From Comamonas sp. (GTDB taxonomy: Bacteria; Pseudomonadota; Gammaproteobacteria; Burkholderiales; Burkholderiaceae_C): a stretch of 6,660 nt of DNA. This document shows, in pieces, positions 1 through 6,444 of the stretch; positions within the stretch are counted from its first letter, which is position 1; each line of letters begins with the position of its first letter. The notes beneath the pieces are model-generated. The model was not told where the DNA came from. It ran no database searches and saw only the letters and a program-made list of their open reading frames with translations. The translations under genes and the position numbers were made by a program. The DNA lies in NCBI GenBank assembly GCA_019236485.1, contig JAFAIY010000213.1, forward strand, positions 1 through 6,660, in the 5' to 3' direction.

Positions 1-17
1 CCGTGCCCCACATAAAA

Positions 18-56
18 AATGCCAGCCGGCACGATACCGGCTGGCATTGCGTTTTT
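18..56 (-). terminator. Rho-independent terminator of the dehydrogenase operon, possibly bidirectional
   Basis: A perfect 12-bp stem pairs positions 18-29 with 37-48 around a 7-base loop. On the minus strand the stem runs straight into a T-run (complement of the A's at 14-19), giving a classic terminator about 37 bases past the stop codon of the cytochrome gene. On the plus strand a run of five T's at 52-56 follows three bases after the stem, so it could also stop transcription arriving from a convergent gene left of the window. Confidence 0.93.
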
Positions 57-84
57 AAAGGCCTTCCCGGCCTTCTGCTCTCCA

Positions 85-1467
85 TCAGGCTTTGCGGCGG
101 CGCAGCAGCCAGGCCAGAATGCCCAGCACCACGAGCGCGCCCAGGGCCAGGCCCACGCGGGCCAGCGCCAGCAAGCTTTTGTCGACCCCGACCTCGGCCG
201 TGTCGCGCAGCTGCGCCACCTGCTGCTCGCTCACCTTGGCCTCGGGATTGCCGTAGTTGCTCAGCAGATAGTTGCCCAGAGTCGTGATCTGGACATCGCT
301 CAGCTCGTCGGCAAAGCCGGGCATCACGGAGTCCGTACCCACCCGCTGGATGCCGTGCAGCATGACCTGCACCAGATTGTTGCTGCTCGCATGGCCCAGC
401 GTGGTGTTGTGGAACAGCGCCGGCAAGCCGTCGCCGTCGCTGCCCTGGCCCTGAGCCTGATGGCAGCTGGCGCAATGGCCGTCATACAGCTGCGCGCCCG
501 TCATGGCGTTATGACTCTTGGGCAGGGCCGCGCCGCGCAGGCTGTCCAGATCGTCCCAGGCCCGGCCGAAGCTGTCGGCAGGCTGCGTGGCTTTTGCCTC
601 GGCCACGGCGTGCACGGATTTGATATAGAGCGCAATGGCCTGCAGATCTTCGGGACTCAGATGCTTGAGGCTGTGGTCTATCGCCTCGACCATGGGACCG
701 GCCGCAGAGCCCTTGCCGGGTACGGGCTGACCGCTCAGATAGCGCACCAGCTCCTCGCGTGTCCAGCCGGCGATGCCGCTCTTGGCATCCGAGCTGATAT
801 TGGGCGCATACCAGCCGCCCACTTCGGAGCCGCCCAGAAAGCGCTTGCCGTCCTCGGCCATCAGCGCATTGCGCGGGGTATGGCAGGTGGAGCAATGGGC
901 CAGGCCCTGGGCCAGGTAGGCGCCGCGATTCCATTCGGGGCTTTGCGATGCATCGGCCCGGTAGGGCCTGGCATCGAGAAACACGGCGTTCCACAGGCTC
1001 AGCGAGGCGCGGATATTGAAGGGAAACGGCAGGTCGGTTTGCTGCGCCGGCGCCTTGTCCACGGGCTGCACGCCCTGCATGAAATAGGCATACAGGGCCG
1101 CGATGTCCTCATCCGAAGTCTTGGCATAGGCGGTATAGGGCATGGCCGGATAGAGATTCGCACCGTCCGCACGCCGGCCATGGCGCAGCGCATCGCTGAA
1201 CTGCTGCAGGCTGTAGCTGCCGATGCCGTAAACCTTGGACGGCGTGATATTCGTCGAGTAGATCGCGCCCAGCGGGCTGGCCAGGGCCAGGCCGCCGGCC
1301 ATGGGCTTGCCCCCGGGGGCTGTGTGGCAGGCCACGCAGTCGCCGGCGGTGGCCAGATAGCGGCCGCGCTCCAGATCGGCGCCATCGGCCGCCAGCACGG
1401 GGATGGCCGCTAGCACCGCCGCGGCCGCCCAGGCCGATTGCATCAAGGTCTTGGTCATGGTCGACAT
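85..1467 (-). CDS. Triheme cytochrome c subunit of a membrane-bound FAD dehydrogenase
   Basis: This protein of 460 residues has three haem c motifs: CVACH (44-48), CSTCH (192-196) and CASCH (332-336). Likely methionine sixth ligands are M109 (PAMP), M259 (GPMV) and M382 (VMPG), one per domain. An N-terminal Sec signal ends near VLA-AD (residue 26). A C-terminal hydrophobic segment (about 432-455) followed by RRRKA anchors it in the inner membrane with the haems in the periplasm. This is the architecture and length of the cytochrome subunits of gluconate, fructose, sorbitol, alcohol and FAD-glucose dehydrogenases, which take electrons from the flavoprotein and pass them to ubiquinone. It starts 9 bases after the GMC gene, so the two are co-transcribed and probably translationally coupled. 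ATG 1467 has GAGG seven bases upstream. The in-frame ATG at 1458 has AAGGA eight bases upstream and is equally plausible; both keep the signal peptide. Confidence 0.93.
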   Translation of the reverse strand: MSTMTKTLMQSAWAAAAVLAAIPVLAADGADLERGRYLATAGDCVACHTAPGGKPMAGGLALASPLGAIYSTNITPSKVYGIGSYSLQQFSDALRHGRRADGANLYPAMPYTAYAKTSDEDIAALYAYFMQGVQPVDKAPAQQTDLPFPFNIRASLSLWNAVFLDARPYRADASQSPEWNRGAYLAQGLAHCSTCHTPRNALMAEDGKRFLGGSEVGGWYAPNISSDAKSGIAGWTREELVRYLSGQPVPGKGSAAGPMVEAIDHSLKHLSPEDLQAIALYIKSVHAVAEAKATQPADSFGRAWDDLDSLRGAALPKSHNAMTGAQLYDGHCASCHQAQGQGSDGDGLPALFHNTTLGHASSNNLVQVMLHGIQRVGTDSVMPGFADELSDVQITTLGNYLLSNYGNPEAKVSEQQVAQLRDTAEVGVDKSLLALARVGLALGALVVLGILAWLLRRRKA

Positions 1468-1476
1468 CCTTGGGCC

Positions 1477-3144
1477 TCAGTCCTTGGGCAGCCAGGACGG
1501 CACCAGGGGCTTCCAGCCCGCCTGGGTGTTGCTGCGCGCCGGCATGGCGGGGCCGCCGTTCTGAGCGATCAGATAGGCGCCGGTGCGCAAGGCCACGGCA
1601 ATCCCATTGAGCGTGGAGTTGCAGGTCGCCGAGGTGGGCAGCACGCCGGTGGAGGCGAAAAACAGGTTTTCATGGTCCCAGGCGCGGCCATACTGGTCGC
1701 AGACCGAGAGCTTGCGGTCAGCCCCCAGGCTCAGGGTGCCGCAGATATGCTGGTTGTTGGCAAAGTCGTCATCCTTGCTGTAGCGCAGATTGCTGCCGCC
1801 CATGAGTTCCGCGATCTTCGCAAAGTCCTTCTGGGCCCGCCTGTGGCCCTTGAAGGTGTAGTCGTCAATGCTGTAATGGGTACGCGGCTTGGGCAGGCCC
1901 ACGCTGTCCTTGTCGTCGGCGAGATCGATGCGGTGCCCGGGGTCGGGCAGCACTTCCAGCACGCTTTTGACATTCAGCTCGCGCGCGGCCGCATGGCGCA
2001 GCCGCTGGGCAAATTCCTTGCCGTAGACACCGGCCTTGAGCAGCGCACCGGTGCTGCCGTCCACGCGTGAGATGTTGGTGAAATCCAGCCGATAGGGCGC
2101 GTGCGCGTTGCGGAAAGCGCCGTCGCGCATGGTGTTGATGGAGACCGGGCTTTGCGGGCCGCGGCCCAGCCAGACATCCTCGTCGGCATCAAAGGTCAGC
2201 GAGGTGCTGGGGTGGTCCATCAGATGGCGCCCCACCATGTCGTTGTCGTTGGCGATGCCGTTCTTGAACTTCTCGCTCCTGGACAGCAGCAGCAGACGCG
2301 GCGACTCTATGCCGTTGGAGGCCACGATAAAGGTCTTGCCCGTCACGCGGTGCACGTTCTTGTCGGGGTCGTAGTAATTGGCCGCCACAATGCGGCCCTG
2401 CGCGTCATGCTCCAGCTGGAACACATTGGCGCGGACCTGCAGCTTCACGCCCACGGCCAGCGCCTGCTGCACGGCAATCCCGCCGTGGTACTGCGCATCG
2501 ATGGGGCAGATGGGCTGGCAGCTGTTGTTGCCGCAGCAGGGCGGACGACTGTCGTAGCTGCGACTGTTGCGCGCCACGGTGTTGCCGACCACCGGAAAGA
2601 CTCCGGCCAGCCTGTCGCGCACGCGCTGCATGGCATACGGCATGGCCACCTCCTCCATGGGGAAGGGTTTGCTGCGCGGAGAGCCGGTCTCGGTGGAGCC
2701 GGAGACGCCCATGATCTCCTCGGCCTCCTGGTAATAGGGCTCGAGATCGTCGTAGTCGAACGGCCAGTCCACGCCGACGCCGTACAGACTTTTGATCTTG
2801 AAATCGCTGGGCAGATTGCGCCAGGCATGAGCGGCCCAGTGCCAGCTGGTGCCTCCGACCTGGCGAATGTATTCGGCCTTGTAGGGATAGGGGCCGGCCT
2901 GCACCAGGTAATGGTTGTCTTCGGGGCTGTAGATGGGATGCGGCGCCGTATCTAGCGCCGGGTATGGCGAGATCCAGTCGCTGCGACGCGGCGAGTTGCG
3001 GAAGCGGCTCACGATTTCGCCGCGCGTGACATGGGCGCCGGCTTCCAGCATCAGCACCGAGGCGCCGGATCTGGCCAGCTTGGCGCCGATCACGCCGGCG
3101 CCGACGATGACATAGTCGGCAGAGAGTTTTGGGGCATCGGCCAT
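1477..3144 (-). CDS. GMC-family FAD dehydrogenase, catalytic (large) subunit
   Basis: This catalytic subunit (555 residues) oxidises an alcohol group, probably of a sugar, polyol or sugar acid; the substrate cannot be told. The N-terminal FAD-binding motif is GAGVIG (15-20), with the LEAG acidic strand end at 34-37. VGGTSWHW (97-104) is the conserved glycine/tryptophan block of the gluconate/glucose/fructose dehydrogenase group. A C-X5-C-X3-CP pattern (C203, C209, C213) matches the 3Fe-4S ligands of Burkholderia FAD glucose dehydrogenase and fructose dehydrogenase. The C-terminal GMC domain has HICGT (H466) and TCNSTLNGIA (N509), the expected catalytic His/Asn pair. There is no signal peptide, which fits export by hitch-hiking on the Tat-bearing small subunit encoded 36 bases upstream. 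The ATG has AGGA about 12 bases before it, a rather long spacing. The helix after GAGVIG looks four residues short (see findings); otherwise the frame is intact. Confidence 0.92.
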   Translation of the reverse strand: MADAPKLSADYVIVGAGVIGAKLARSGASVLMLEAGAHVTRGEIVSRFRNSPRRSDWISPYPALDTAPHPIYSPEDNHYLVQAGPYPYKAEYIRQVGGTSWHWAAHAWRNLPSDFKIKSLYGVGVDWPFDYDDLEPYYQEAEEIMGVSGSTETGSPRSKPFPMEEVAMPYAMQRVRDRLAGVFPVVGNTVARNSRSYDSRPPCCGNNSCQPICPIDAQYHGGIAVQQALAVGVKLQVRANVFQLEHDAQGRIVAANYYDPDKNVHRVTGKTFIVASNGIESPRLLLLSRSEKFKNGIANDNDMVGRHLMDHPSTSLTFDADEDVWLGRGPQSPVSINTMRDGAFRNAHAPYRLDFTNISRVDGSTGALLKAGVYGKEFAQRLRHAAARELNVKSVLEVLPDPGHRIDLADDKDSVGLPKPRTHYSIDDYTFKGHRRAQKDFAKIAELMGGSNLRYSKDDDFANNQHICGTLSLGADRKLSVCDQYGRAWDHENLFFASTGVLPTSATCNSTLNGIAVALRTGAYLIAQNGGPAMPARSNTQAGWKPLVPSWLPKD

Positions 3145-3180
3145 GGGGATGGTGCTTCCTGGGCAAGGTTCTTCAGGGAC

Positions 3181-3738
3181 TCAAGCCTGGACCAGCTGGC
3201 GCTGCAGATCGAAGGTCGTGGGATTGCTGGTCCAGCTGCCATAGACGCCATAGGCATAGGTTGGGGGCTTGAGCTTGTCGGCCACGGTCAGCGCGTTCAG
3301 CGCGAACTCATAGGCCACCACGCGGGCCCGGCTGCCGCTGCCCGCCACACCCAGATACCAGGCCTGCATCACCTGTGCGGGAATCGCGGCCAGTTCGGGC
3401 TTCTCGGCCTTCAGGCGCTCGTTGAGCTCTGCCAGCGGGATTTTTTCAGCTGCGACCCACTGCCACAGCGCCTGGGCCTGGGCGTCGAACTGCCCGTCCA
3501 GCGCCTGCAGGGCGGCCAGCATGCGAGCGCCCAGCCTGGCGCTCAGGTCCTCGCGCTCGGTCAGGTAAGTGGAAAGCGCCATGAAGCCGCCGGCATCGGC
3601 CGCAGCCGCCCGGCTCCAGGGCAGCAGCCGCACCGCGCCCGCTGCCACGGCAGCGCCCAGCAGATGGCGACGCTGCAGGCCGAAGTATGAAAGTTGGGGC
3701 ATGGCGGTCATGGCGGGTGCTCGGTGAAATACACGCAC
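3181..3738 (-). CDS. Small subunit of the GMC dehydrogenase (sorbitol dehydrogenase small-subunit family), Tat-exported
   Basis: This protein of 185 residues resembles the small (gamma) subunits of FAD glucose, fructose and sorbitol dehydrogenases (FAD-SLDH family). An N-terminal QRRHLLG (22-28) twin-arginine motif precedes an alanine-rich hydrophobic stretch, with likely cleavage after SRAAAA (about 47). The mature part opens with the family-like FMALSTYLTEREDL (52-65). It ends with QAWYLG (125-130), VVAYEFAL and PPTYAYGVYGSW (158-169). In this family the small subunit has no cofactor; it is needed for maturation and Tat export of the large subunit. It is the first gene of a small-large-cytochrome operon. 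The chosen start is GTG at 3738, preceded by AGGGGGTG. In-frame ATGs at 3711 and 3702 are alternatives that keep the twin arginines but have weaker ribosome-binding sequences. Confidence 0.88.
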   Translation of the reverse strand: MRVFHRAPAMTAMPQLSYFGLQRRHLLGAAVAAGAVRLLPWSRAAAADAGGFMALSTYLTEREDLSARLGARMLAALQALDGQFDAQAQALWQWVAAEKIPLAELNERLKAEKPELAAIPAQVMQAWYLGVAGSGSRARVVAYEFALNALTVADKLKPPTYAYGVYGSWTSNPTTFDLQRQLVQA

Positions 3739-3741
3739 AAC

Positions 3742-3749
3742 ACCCCCTA
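3742..3749 (-). promoter_or_regulatory. Ribosome binding site supporting the GTG start of the small subunit
   Basis: Read on the minus strand, a purine-rich TAGGGGGT sequence lies a few bases before the GTG at 3738. The downstream ATGs at 3711 and 3702 have no comparable Shine-Dalgarno sequence, so this site favours the GTG as the start. Confidence 0.5.
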
Positions 3750-3752
3750 TTG

Positions 3753-3769
3753 GCGGAGCGAAACTCCGC
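3753..3769 (-). promoter_or_regulatory. Inverted repeat in the leader of the dehydrogenase operon
   Basis: A perfect 6-bp inverted repeat, GCGGAG (3753-3758) and CTCCGC (3764-3769), has a 5-base loop. It sits just upstream of the ribosome binding site of the first operon gene. It could be a regulator site or an RNA hairpin affecting translation of the small subunit. No T-run follows, so it is not a terminator. The role is inferred from position only. Confidence 0.4.
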
Positions 3770-3878
3770 TCGCACCATAGGAAGGCGCTGTCTTCTTGAC
3801 TTCCCGCACAGGCCGTAGCCGCGCCAGCGATTGACTACAAGCCCGCCCATGGCCTCAAACGGCCGGCCCCGCCGCCTC

Positions 3879-4322
3879 TCAGTCGGCCGTGTAGTCTATG
3901 GGGTCGTAAGCATGTTTGCGCCCCAGGGCTCCGGCCATGGCCAGCAGAAAGGCCAGCCCGCGTCTTACCTCGGGCTCCTTTGCCATGCGCAGCAGGCCGA
4001 TCAGCGTGGGCGTCTCCTCCATGCGCTCCATCCTGGCGGCCGCCACGCGTGCCGCATTGCCGGCCGACCAGGCGGCGCCCACGCCCTCCTCGAAGGCCTT
4101 GGAGAGCTTTTCCACCATATAGGCATCGCTCATATCCACCACATCGGCCGTCACGGACAGCAGATCGACCACGCGGTTCAAACGCCGCCCCGCGAGCAGG
4201 GGCTCGAGCTTGGCCATGAGTTCGGCCAGTCCTTGCAAAGCGGCATCGTCCTGCAGCAGACCCGCCGCAGCGCCCAGGCCCGATTGGCCCTCGGTCACGG
4301 AAATATCGGAAACGCTATTCAT
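3879..4322 (-). CDS. DUF1641 domain-containing protein, partner of the SQR-like flavoprotein
   Basis: This small, mostly helical protein (147 residues) has no signal peptide or clear membrane segment. Residues 105-134 (PTLIGLLRMAKEPEVRRGLA onward) match the typical core of the DUF1641 family, a helix with a conserved LLR..DPEVRRGL-type pattern. The preceding part (about 30-100) is amphipathic helix. DUF1641 genes are commonly found beside SQR-like FAD oxidoreductases; no biochemical role is firmly established, and a small accessory or membrane-docking partner is a reasonable guess. The ATG at 4322 has an excellent Shine-Dalgarno sequence (AAGGAG, seven bases upstream). The gene begins 33 bases after the flavoprotein stop, so the two form an operon. 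No convincing terminator follows it, so transcription may continue towards the dehydrogenase operon. Confidence 0.82.
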   Translation of the reverse strand: MNSVSDISVTEGQSGLGAAAGLLQDDAALQGLAELMAKLEPLLAGRRLNRVVDLLSVTADVVDMSDAYMVEKLSKAFEEGVGAAWSAGNAARVAAARMERMEETPTLIGLLRMAKEPEVRRGLAFLLAMAGALGRKHAYDPIDYTAD

Positions 4323-4355
4323 CTCGAATCTCCTTTTGCATGAACATGGGAGCGT

Positions 4356-5546
4356 TCAGACCAGGGCCCGCGCCACGGCCCAGTACATGCCGCGGTTGAA
4401 ACCCTTGCGCATCATTCCGCCTAGCTTGTTGGGCGGCGTGGGCTTGACGTCCACCCGGTAGTCGTACCACAGCGGCATGCCATCCTCGAGTCCCATCTGG
4501 GCGATGGCCACGACACGCCCGTCATAGGTATCCGAGGTGCGGCCGAAGCGGATCTGCGAAGCGATGTTGTTGACGACCACGGGCGACTGGTTGTGGCAGG
4601 AGCCGCCGGCCTTGCTGACCGGCAGGTCCACGGTGTCGCCAAGCACATAGACATGGCTCAGGCCCAGCACCTGCATGGTCTCGTGGTCCGTGGGCAGCCA
4701 GCCCTCGCCGTCCTCGGCGTGGGACAGGCCGCAGTCGCGCACCACCTGCACCGCGCGGATGGGCGGCGTGGCCATGAGGATGTCGAAGTTCTCGGCCTGC
4801 CCTTCCTCGGAGTAAGCGACCTTGGCGCCGGGATCGACATGGGACAGCGTGAAACCGCGCTGAAAACGGATGCCGCGCTGCTCGAACACCGTGGGCAGGA
4901 TCTCGCAAGTGTCCTTCTGCAGGAACAGGCAGTTGCGCAGCAGCTGCGAGATCGTCGGGTAGGTGTAGACGATCTCCACCTTGTCGCGCACGCCGCGGCG
5001 GCGCAGCAGGTCGTCGAGCATCAGCGTGGTCTCTATGGGCGCGATGCCGCACTGGTGCGGCACATTGGGCGTCTTGGGAAAGGTCACGGTGACGAAGATC
5101 CGGCCTTTTTCTATGCGAGCCAGCTTGTCGGCCAGCTGGCGCGCCGGTGCATGCTGGTAGAAATGGTCGCCGCCTTCGGCCAGGCCTTCGATGCGCTCGG
5201 GCGAAGGCACGCAGCCCGTGGAAATCACCAGATGGTCGTAGCCAAAGCGCTTGCCGCTCTTGCAGCCCACGCTTTGGGCCGCAAAGTCGAAGCTCTCGAC
5301 CTCCTCGACCTGGAAGTCGATCTCGGGCCGCAGCAGGCCGCGCTGCTTGCGCCGCAGCTCGTCGCGAAAAAAGGCGTTGAAGGCCACATACATGAACGCC
5401 GGCTTGTAGTAATGCCAGGGCGAGTTGGAGAGCATGGTGATGCGGACCTTGCCGGCCAGCAGCTCCGGATACAGCTTGGTGACCAGGTGATTGGCGGTCA
5501 TGGTCCCACCAATCCCTCCGCCTATGATCAATATGTGATGCGCCAT
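4356..5546 (-). CDS. NAD(P)/FAD-dependent oxidoreductase, sulfide:quinone oxidoreductase-like
   Basis: This 396-residue flavoprotein has the two-dinucleotide-fold layout of sulfide:quinone oxidoreductases and type II NADH dehydrogenases. GGGIGG (9-14) binds the FAD ADP moiety, STGC (109-112) closes the first Rossmann unit, and VLGD (301-304) is the second FAD contact. HQCGIAP (165-170) aligns with the central active-site cysteine motif of SQRs (C166). KAGGSCHNQSPVVVNNI (312-328) matches the helix after the second FAD motif. No cysteine occurs after C317, so the C-terminal catalytic cysteine of true SQRs appears absent. The basic, aromatic C-terminus (about 374-393) could bind the membrane surface, as in SQRs, for electron delivery to quinone. 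It lies between the TetR gene (75 bases upstream) and DUF1641. The ATG at 5546 has AGGAG eight bases upstream. SQR-like family membership is solid; the substrate is not. Confidence 0.88.
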   Translation of the reverse strand: MAHHILIIGGGIGGTMTANHLVTKLYPELLAGKVRITMLSNSPWHYYKPAFMYVAFNAFFRDELRRKQRGLLRPEIDFQVEEVESFDFAAQSVGCKSGKRFGYDHLVISTGCVPSPERIEGLAEGGDHFYQHAPARQLADKLARIEKGRIFVTVTFPKTPNVPHQCGIAPIETTLMLDDLLRRRGVRDKVEIVYTYPTISQLLRNCLFLQKDTCEILPTVFEQRGIRFQRGFTLSHVDPGAKVAYSEEGQAENFDILMATPPIRAVQVVRDCGLSHAEDGEGWLPTDHETMQVLGLSHVYVLGDTVDLPVSKAGGSCHNQSPVVVNNIASQIRFGRTSDTYDGRVVAIAQMGLEDGMPLWYDYRVDVKPTPPNKLGGMMRKGFNRGMYWAVARALV

Positions 5547-5580
5547 CCCTGCTACTCCTGTTTGCTTCAGTCGAACAACA

Positions 5581-5603
5581 GCCGGCGGCCCGGAGGCGCC
5601 GGC
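5581..5603 (-). other. GC-rich hairpin between the TetR gene and the SQR-like gene
   Basis: A perfect 7-bp inverted repeat, GCCGGCG (5581-5587) and CGCCGGC (5597-5603), has a 9-base loop in the 75-base gap after the TetR stop codon. On the minus strand it is followed by TGTTGTT, a poor T-tract. It may be a weak terminator or attenuator lowering expression of the flavoprotein relative to the regulator, or an mRNA processing or stability element. A secondary regulator site is less likely. Confidence 0.45.
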
Positions 5604-5621
5604 ACGGATAAGCTTGCAATC

Positions 5622-6227
5622 TCAGTCGGGCCTGAGCGAGCGCCAGACCCCGTCCCACAGCGAATCGAAAAGCTGCTCTATGGGCGTTTCCACCAGTCCG
5701 TCCAGGCGCAGGCAGATCATGCGGATCGCGCCGCCATACATCAGGCTGGCCGCGACCATGGGATCCATTTCGCGGATCTCGCCATCGGCCATGCCCGCAA
5801 ACACAAAGCCGCGCATGCGCACAAAGGCCGAAGCCGAACAGATCGCCTGTTCCTCGGGCAGAAACTCGCGATGGCGCGCATTGACCACAAAACCCATGGC
5901 CTCCGGTTCGGCCTCGGCCAGCCCGAACAGCATGCGCAGCACGGCTTCGCAGCGCTCGCGGTTGCTGGCCTGTCCCTCCTCGATCTCGTCGAGCAACACA
6001 TTCATGCGCGCCAGCAGATGCCGGTACAGCTCGCGCGCAATGCCTTCCTTGTCGGCAAAGTGGTTGTAGAAGAAGCCGATAGACACCCCGGCTTCGGCGC
6101 ATAAATCCTGGATCGAGGTATTGAAGAAGCCGTGCTGCACGAACAGCCTGAGCGCCACGCGCAGCGTCTGCACATGGCGCGAACCTGCATGAGGGAAGAA
6201 GGTCCAGGTCGCGTGTGGCACGGTCAA
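5622..6227 (-). CDS. TetR/AcrR-family transcriptional regulator
   Basis: A DNA-binding regulator of about 200 residues, the usual TetR length. The N-terminal domain shows TLRVALRLFVQHGFFNTSI (21-39), then the helix-turn-helix DLCAEAGVSIGFFYNHF (41-57), with FADKEG closing the domain; this is strongly typical. The C-terminal part (about 65-200) is all helix and would form the ligand pocket and dimer interface; its ligand cannot be predicted. The start is uncertain. The frame has a stop (TGA 6245-6243) just upstream and no in-frame ATG before the DNA-binding domain, so the start must be TTG 6227 or GTG 6221, neither with a clear ribosome binding site. A 20-bp near-palindrome directly upstream is a good autoregulatory operator. 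The SQR-like and DUF1641 genes downstream on the same strand are the likely targets. Confidence 0.9.
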   Translation of the reverse strand: MTVPHATWTFFPHAGSRHVQTLRVALRLFVQHGFFNTSIQDLCAEAGVSIGFFYNHFADKEGIARELYRHLLARMNVLLDEIEEGQASNRERCEAVLRMLFGLAEAEPEAMGFVVNARHREFLPEEQAICSASAFVRMRGFVFAGMADGEIREMDPMVAASLMYGGAIRMICLRLDGLVETPIEQLFDSLWDGVWRSLRPD

Positions 6228-6230
6228 AAG

Positions 6231-6250
6231 TAGAACGAATCTTCATTCTA
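6231..6250. promoter_or_regulatory. Probable TetR operator overlapping a promoter -10 element
   Basis: A 20-bp near-palindrome has half-sites TAGAACGAA and TTCATTCTA, separated by TC, with one mismatched pair (C6236/A6245). It lies three bases before the TTG start of the TetR gene and is AT-rich in GC-rich surroundings. On the minus strand its outer half contains TAGAAT (6250-6245), a good -10 hexamer, though no good -35 is seen at 17-18 bases. Length, symmetry and position suit a TetR dimer site that represses its own promoter. Confidence 0.62.
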
Positions 6251-6400
6251 TTTTTGCTGCGCATGCCGCGATTCGCTCCCAGGGCTTCCCCCGATGACAA
6301 GAACCGGCCAGCGCTTCCGGGAAAACAGGTGGCCCAGCACCCTGCCCCATACTTCAGGGTCAGGCCCCATCCGCCGCCGGCCCCGTATCACGCGCCCATG

Positions 6401-6424
6401 AAAAAGGCGGCCCTGGGGCCGCCT
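6401..6424 (-). terminator. Rho-independent terminator of pmbA
   Basis: An 8-bp perfect stem pairs AGGCGGCC (6405-6412) with GGCCGCCT (6417-6424) around a 4-base loop. On the minus strand it is followed at once by T's (complement of the A-run at 6401-6405). It lies about 20 bases past the pmbA stop codon, so it separates pmbA from the TetR gene. Confidence 0.9.
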
Positions 6425-6444
6425 GCTTGTTCGAGCCTTGGCGC

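Noticed and set aside
19..1413. A 464-codon open frame on the plus strand opposite the cytochrome gene
   Set aside because: It is an antisense shadow of a GC-rich gene: low-complexity G/A/H/Q/R composition and no recognisable domain, while the minus strand encodes an unmistakable triheme cytochrome.
2101..2955. A 284-codon plus-strand open frame inside the GMC gene region
   Set aside because: It is an antisense shadow, histidine/valine/glycine-rich, without domain features.
3774..3802. A possible promoter for the dehydrogenase operon (TATGGT at 3779-3774 on the minus strand)
   Set aside because: The matching -35 position reads AAGTCA, a poor match; too weak to list as a feature.
3845..3875. 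GGCC-rich short repeats after the DUF1641 gene as a terminator
   Set aside because: The best stem is only about four base pairs and there is no T-tract on the minus strand.
4593..6104. A 503-codon open frame on the plus strand
   Set aside because: It runs antisense across both the SQR-like and TetR genes and the gap between them, with no domain signal; it is a product of codon bias.
4522..6300. A 592-codon open frame on the minus strand, out of frame with TetR and the SQR-like gene
   Set aside because: It is arginine/alanine-rich with no motif, and the overlapping frames hold clear family motifs.
6339..6360. Six-base inverted repeat ACCCTG / CAGGGT between pmbA and the TetR gene
   Set aside because: It is short with a 10-base loop in GC-rich DNA, has no T-run or link to a start site, and could be chance.
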